Positions 13,576 through 14,150 of a DNA stretch of 14,150 nucleotides are shown piece after piece. The stretch lies in NCBI GenBank assembly GCA_965365285.1, contig CBDUBC010000080.1, forward strand, positions 1 through 14,150, in the 5' to 3' direction. The notes under the pieces were generated by a model. It searched no databases, was not told the DNA's origin, and saw only the letters and a list, made by a program, of their open reading frames with translations. The translations under genes and the position numbers were made by a program. This stretch comes from JAURDE01 sp965365285 (GTDB lineage Bacteria > Bdellovibrionota > Bacteriovoracia > Bacteriovoracales > Bacteriovoracaceae). Each line of letters begins with the position of its first letter. The stretch's first letter is position 1.

Positions 13576-14150
13576 AGTTCATATTACTAGAATAAGTTTC
13601 ATCAGCTTGTTGGAGATGTTCGACTTCTCCAGAAAGGTACATCAAATCAAAATTTTCATCAAATTCAGTTAAGAGATCTCCACCTTTGGTATGGATGAGG
13701 CATTTTTCTGTCCAGCCTTTAAGTTTATTCATTGCAACTGCAGCGGCCATGGCCCCTGTTCCACAAGAAAGAGTTTCTCGTTCAACTCCTCTCTCATAGG
13801 TGCGTATTTTAATTTCGTTATCTTTAATAATTTGGACAAAGTTAACGTTGGACTCTTTCTTGAAACGCTTATTTTTAGAAATTTGCATTCCTCTTTCATC
13901 AACATTAATGGCGTCAACATCTTCAGTTAAAAAGATACAGTGAGGAACACCCGTATTGAGATAAAGACTCTCCTCGAAATCATAGAAGGAAGTGAGATCA
14001 ATAACTCCGATATCATAAAGTTCTGTCATGTGAACTTTTGCATTTCCTTTACTGGTTTGAATTTCATAGATACCCTTATTGGTTTCAACGAGAAGAGCTC
14101 CCTTACCTTCCTTTATGTGCTCTCGAATATGATGGCCCATGGCCCGAAGT
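13562..14150 (-). CDS. dapF: Diaminopimelate epimerase, C-terminal part (5' end beyond the window)
   Basis: DapF interconverts LL- and meso-diaminopimelate for lysine and peptidoglycan synthesis. The visible ~195 residues contain NTGVPHCIF, the ESNVNFVQ block, and ERGVERETLSCGTGAMAAA, in which the Cys is the second catalytic thiol and CGTG lies in the substrate-binding loop. The frame is open to the window edge: residues before the ATG at 14140 read LRAMGHH, which continues the conserved CGNG-(V/L)R-x block that carries the first catalytic Cys, so the Met at 14140 is internal and about 70-80 residues are missing only because the window ends. The 3' end overlaps the VanZ-like gene by 14 bp, tail to tail. 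Confidence 0.93.
   Translation of the reverse strand, partial: LRAMGHHIREHIKEGKGALLVETNKGIYEIQTSKGNAKVHMTELYDIGVIDLTSFYDFEESLYLNTGVPHCIFLTEDVDAINVDERGMQISKNKRFKKESNVNFVQIIKDNEIKIRTYERGVERETLSCGTGAMAAAVAMNKLKGWTEKCLIHTKGGDLLTEFDENFDLMYLSGEVEHLQQADETYSSNMNFTSP

Noticed and set aside
14138..14140. ATG 14140 as the start of dapF
   Set aside because: The frame continues upstream as LRA to the window edge and the conserved first catalytic Cys region would be lost; the Met is internal.
1..14150. CRISPR arrays, transposons, tRNA or rRNA genes, defence islands
   Set aside because: I found no spaced direct repeats, transposase motifs, terminal inverted repeats or RNA gene signatures; the genes are chromosomal housekeeping and signalling types with uniform AT-rich composition.

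Overview
The window is an AT-rich, very gene-dense bacterial chromosome segment. I read it as coming from a Bdellovibrio-like predator or relative (Bdellovibrionota, perhaps the Bacteriovorax/Halobacteriovorax side). The main pointer is a stand-alone 62-residue histone-fold gene (8470-8658) of the kind known from Bdellovibrio bacteriovorus. The low GC, wealth of two-component parts, many exported proteins and tight packing agree with this. The assignment is inference; there is no rRNA or marker gene to confirm it.

Left part (1-2873): signalling parts with one transporter. A LOV blue-light sensor domain joined to a short His-containing helical segment (no ATPase domain) has a damaged or unresolved 5' end. 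A stand-alone HPt protein and a CPA2-type cation/proton antiporter form a two-gene minus-strand operon. Divergent from it is a receiver protein that also carries a phospho-acceptor His helix but no ATPase domain. A full receiver-HisKA-ATPase protein lies at 9128-10294. Together these look like the pieces of a split phosphorelay.

Middle (2875-8374): an exported MltD-like lytic transglycosylase whose 5' end overlaps that of a two-cysteine glutathione peroxidase; a class V PLP enzyme; then a compact PhnD-PhnC-PhnE type ABC importer operon with no catabolic genes beside it.

Next (8470-9126): the bacterial histone followed 12 nt later by a DUF1499 lipoprotein.

Right part (9128-14150): the hybrid kinase; a cytochrome c / gamma-carbonic-anhydrase-family pair overlapping by 16 nt; a minus-strand operon of an unknown exported protein, a TlyA-type rRNA methyltransferase and a LOG-family phosphoribohydrolase, joined by two 4-nt overlaps; a VanZ-like membrane protein; and the C-terminal part of diaminopimelate epimerase (DapF), cut by the window edge.

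There are no tRNA or rRNA genes, insertion sequences or CRISPR arrays that I can see, and no gene-free stretch above 300 bases. Five convergent gene pairs either overlap or are separated by exactly 1 nt, with no visible hairpin terminators between them.
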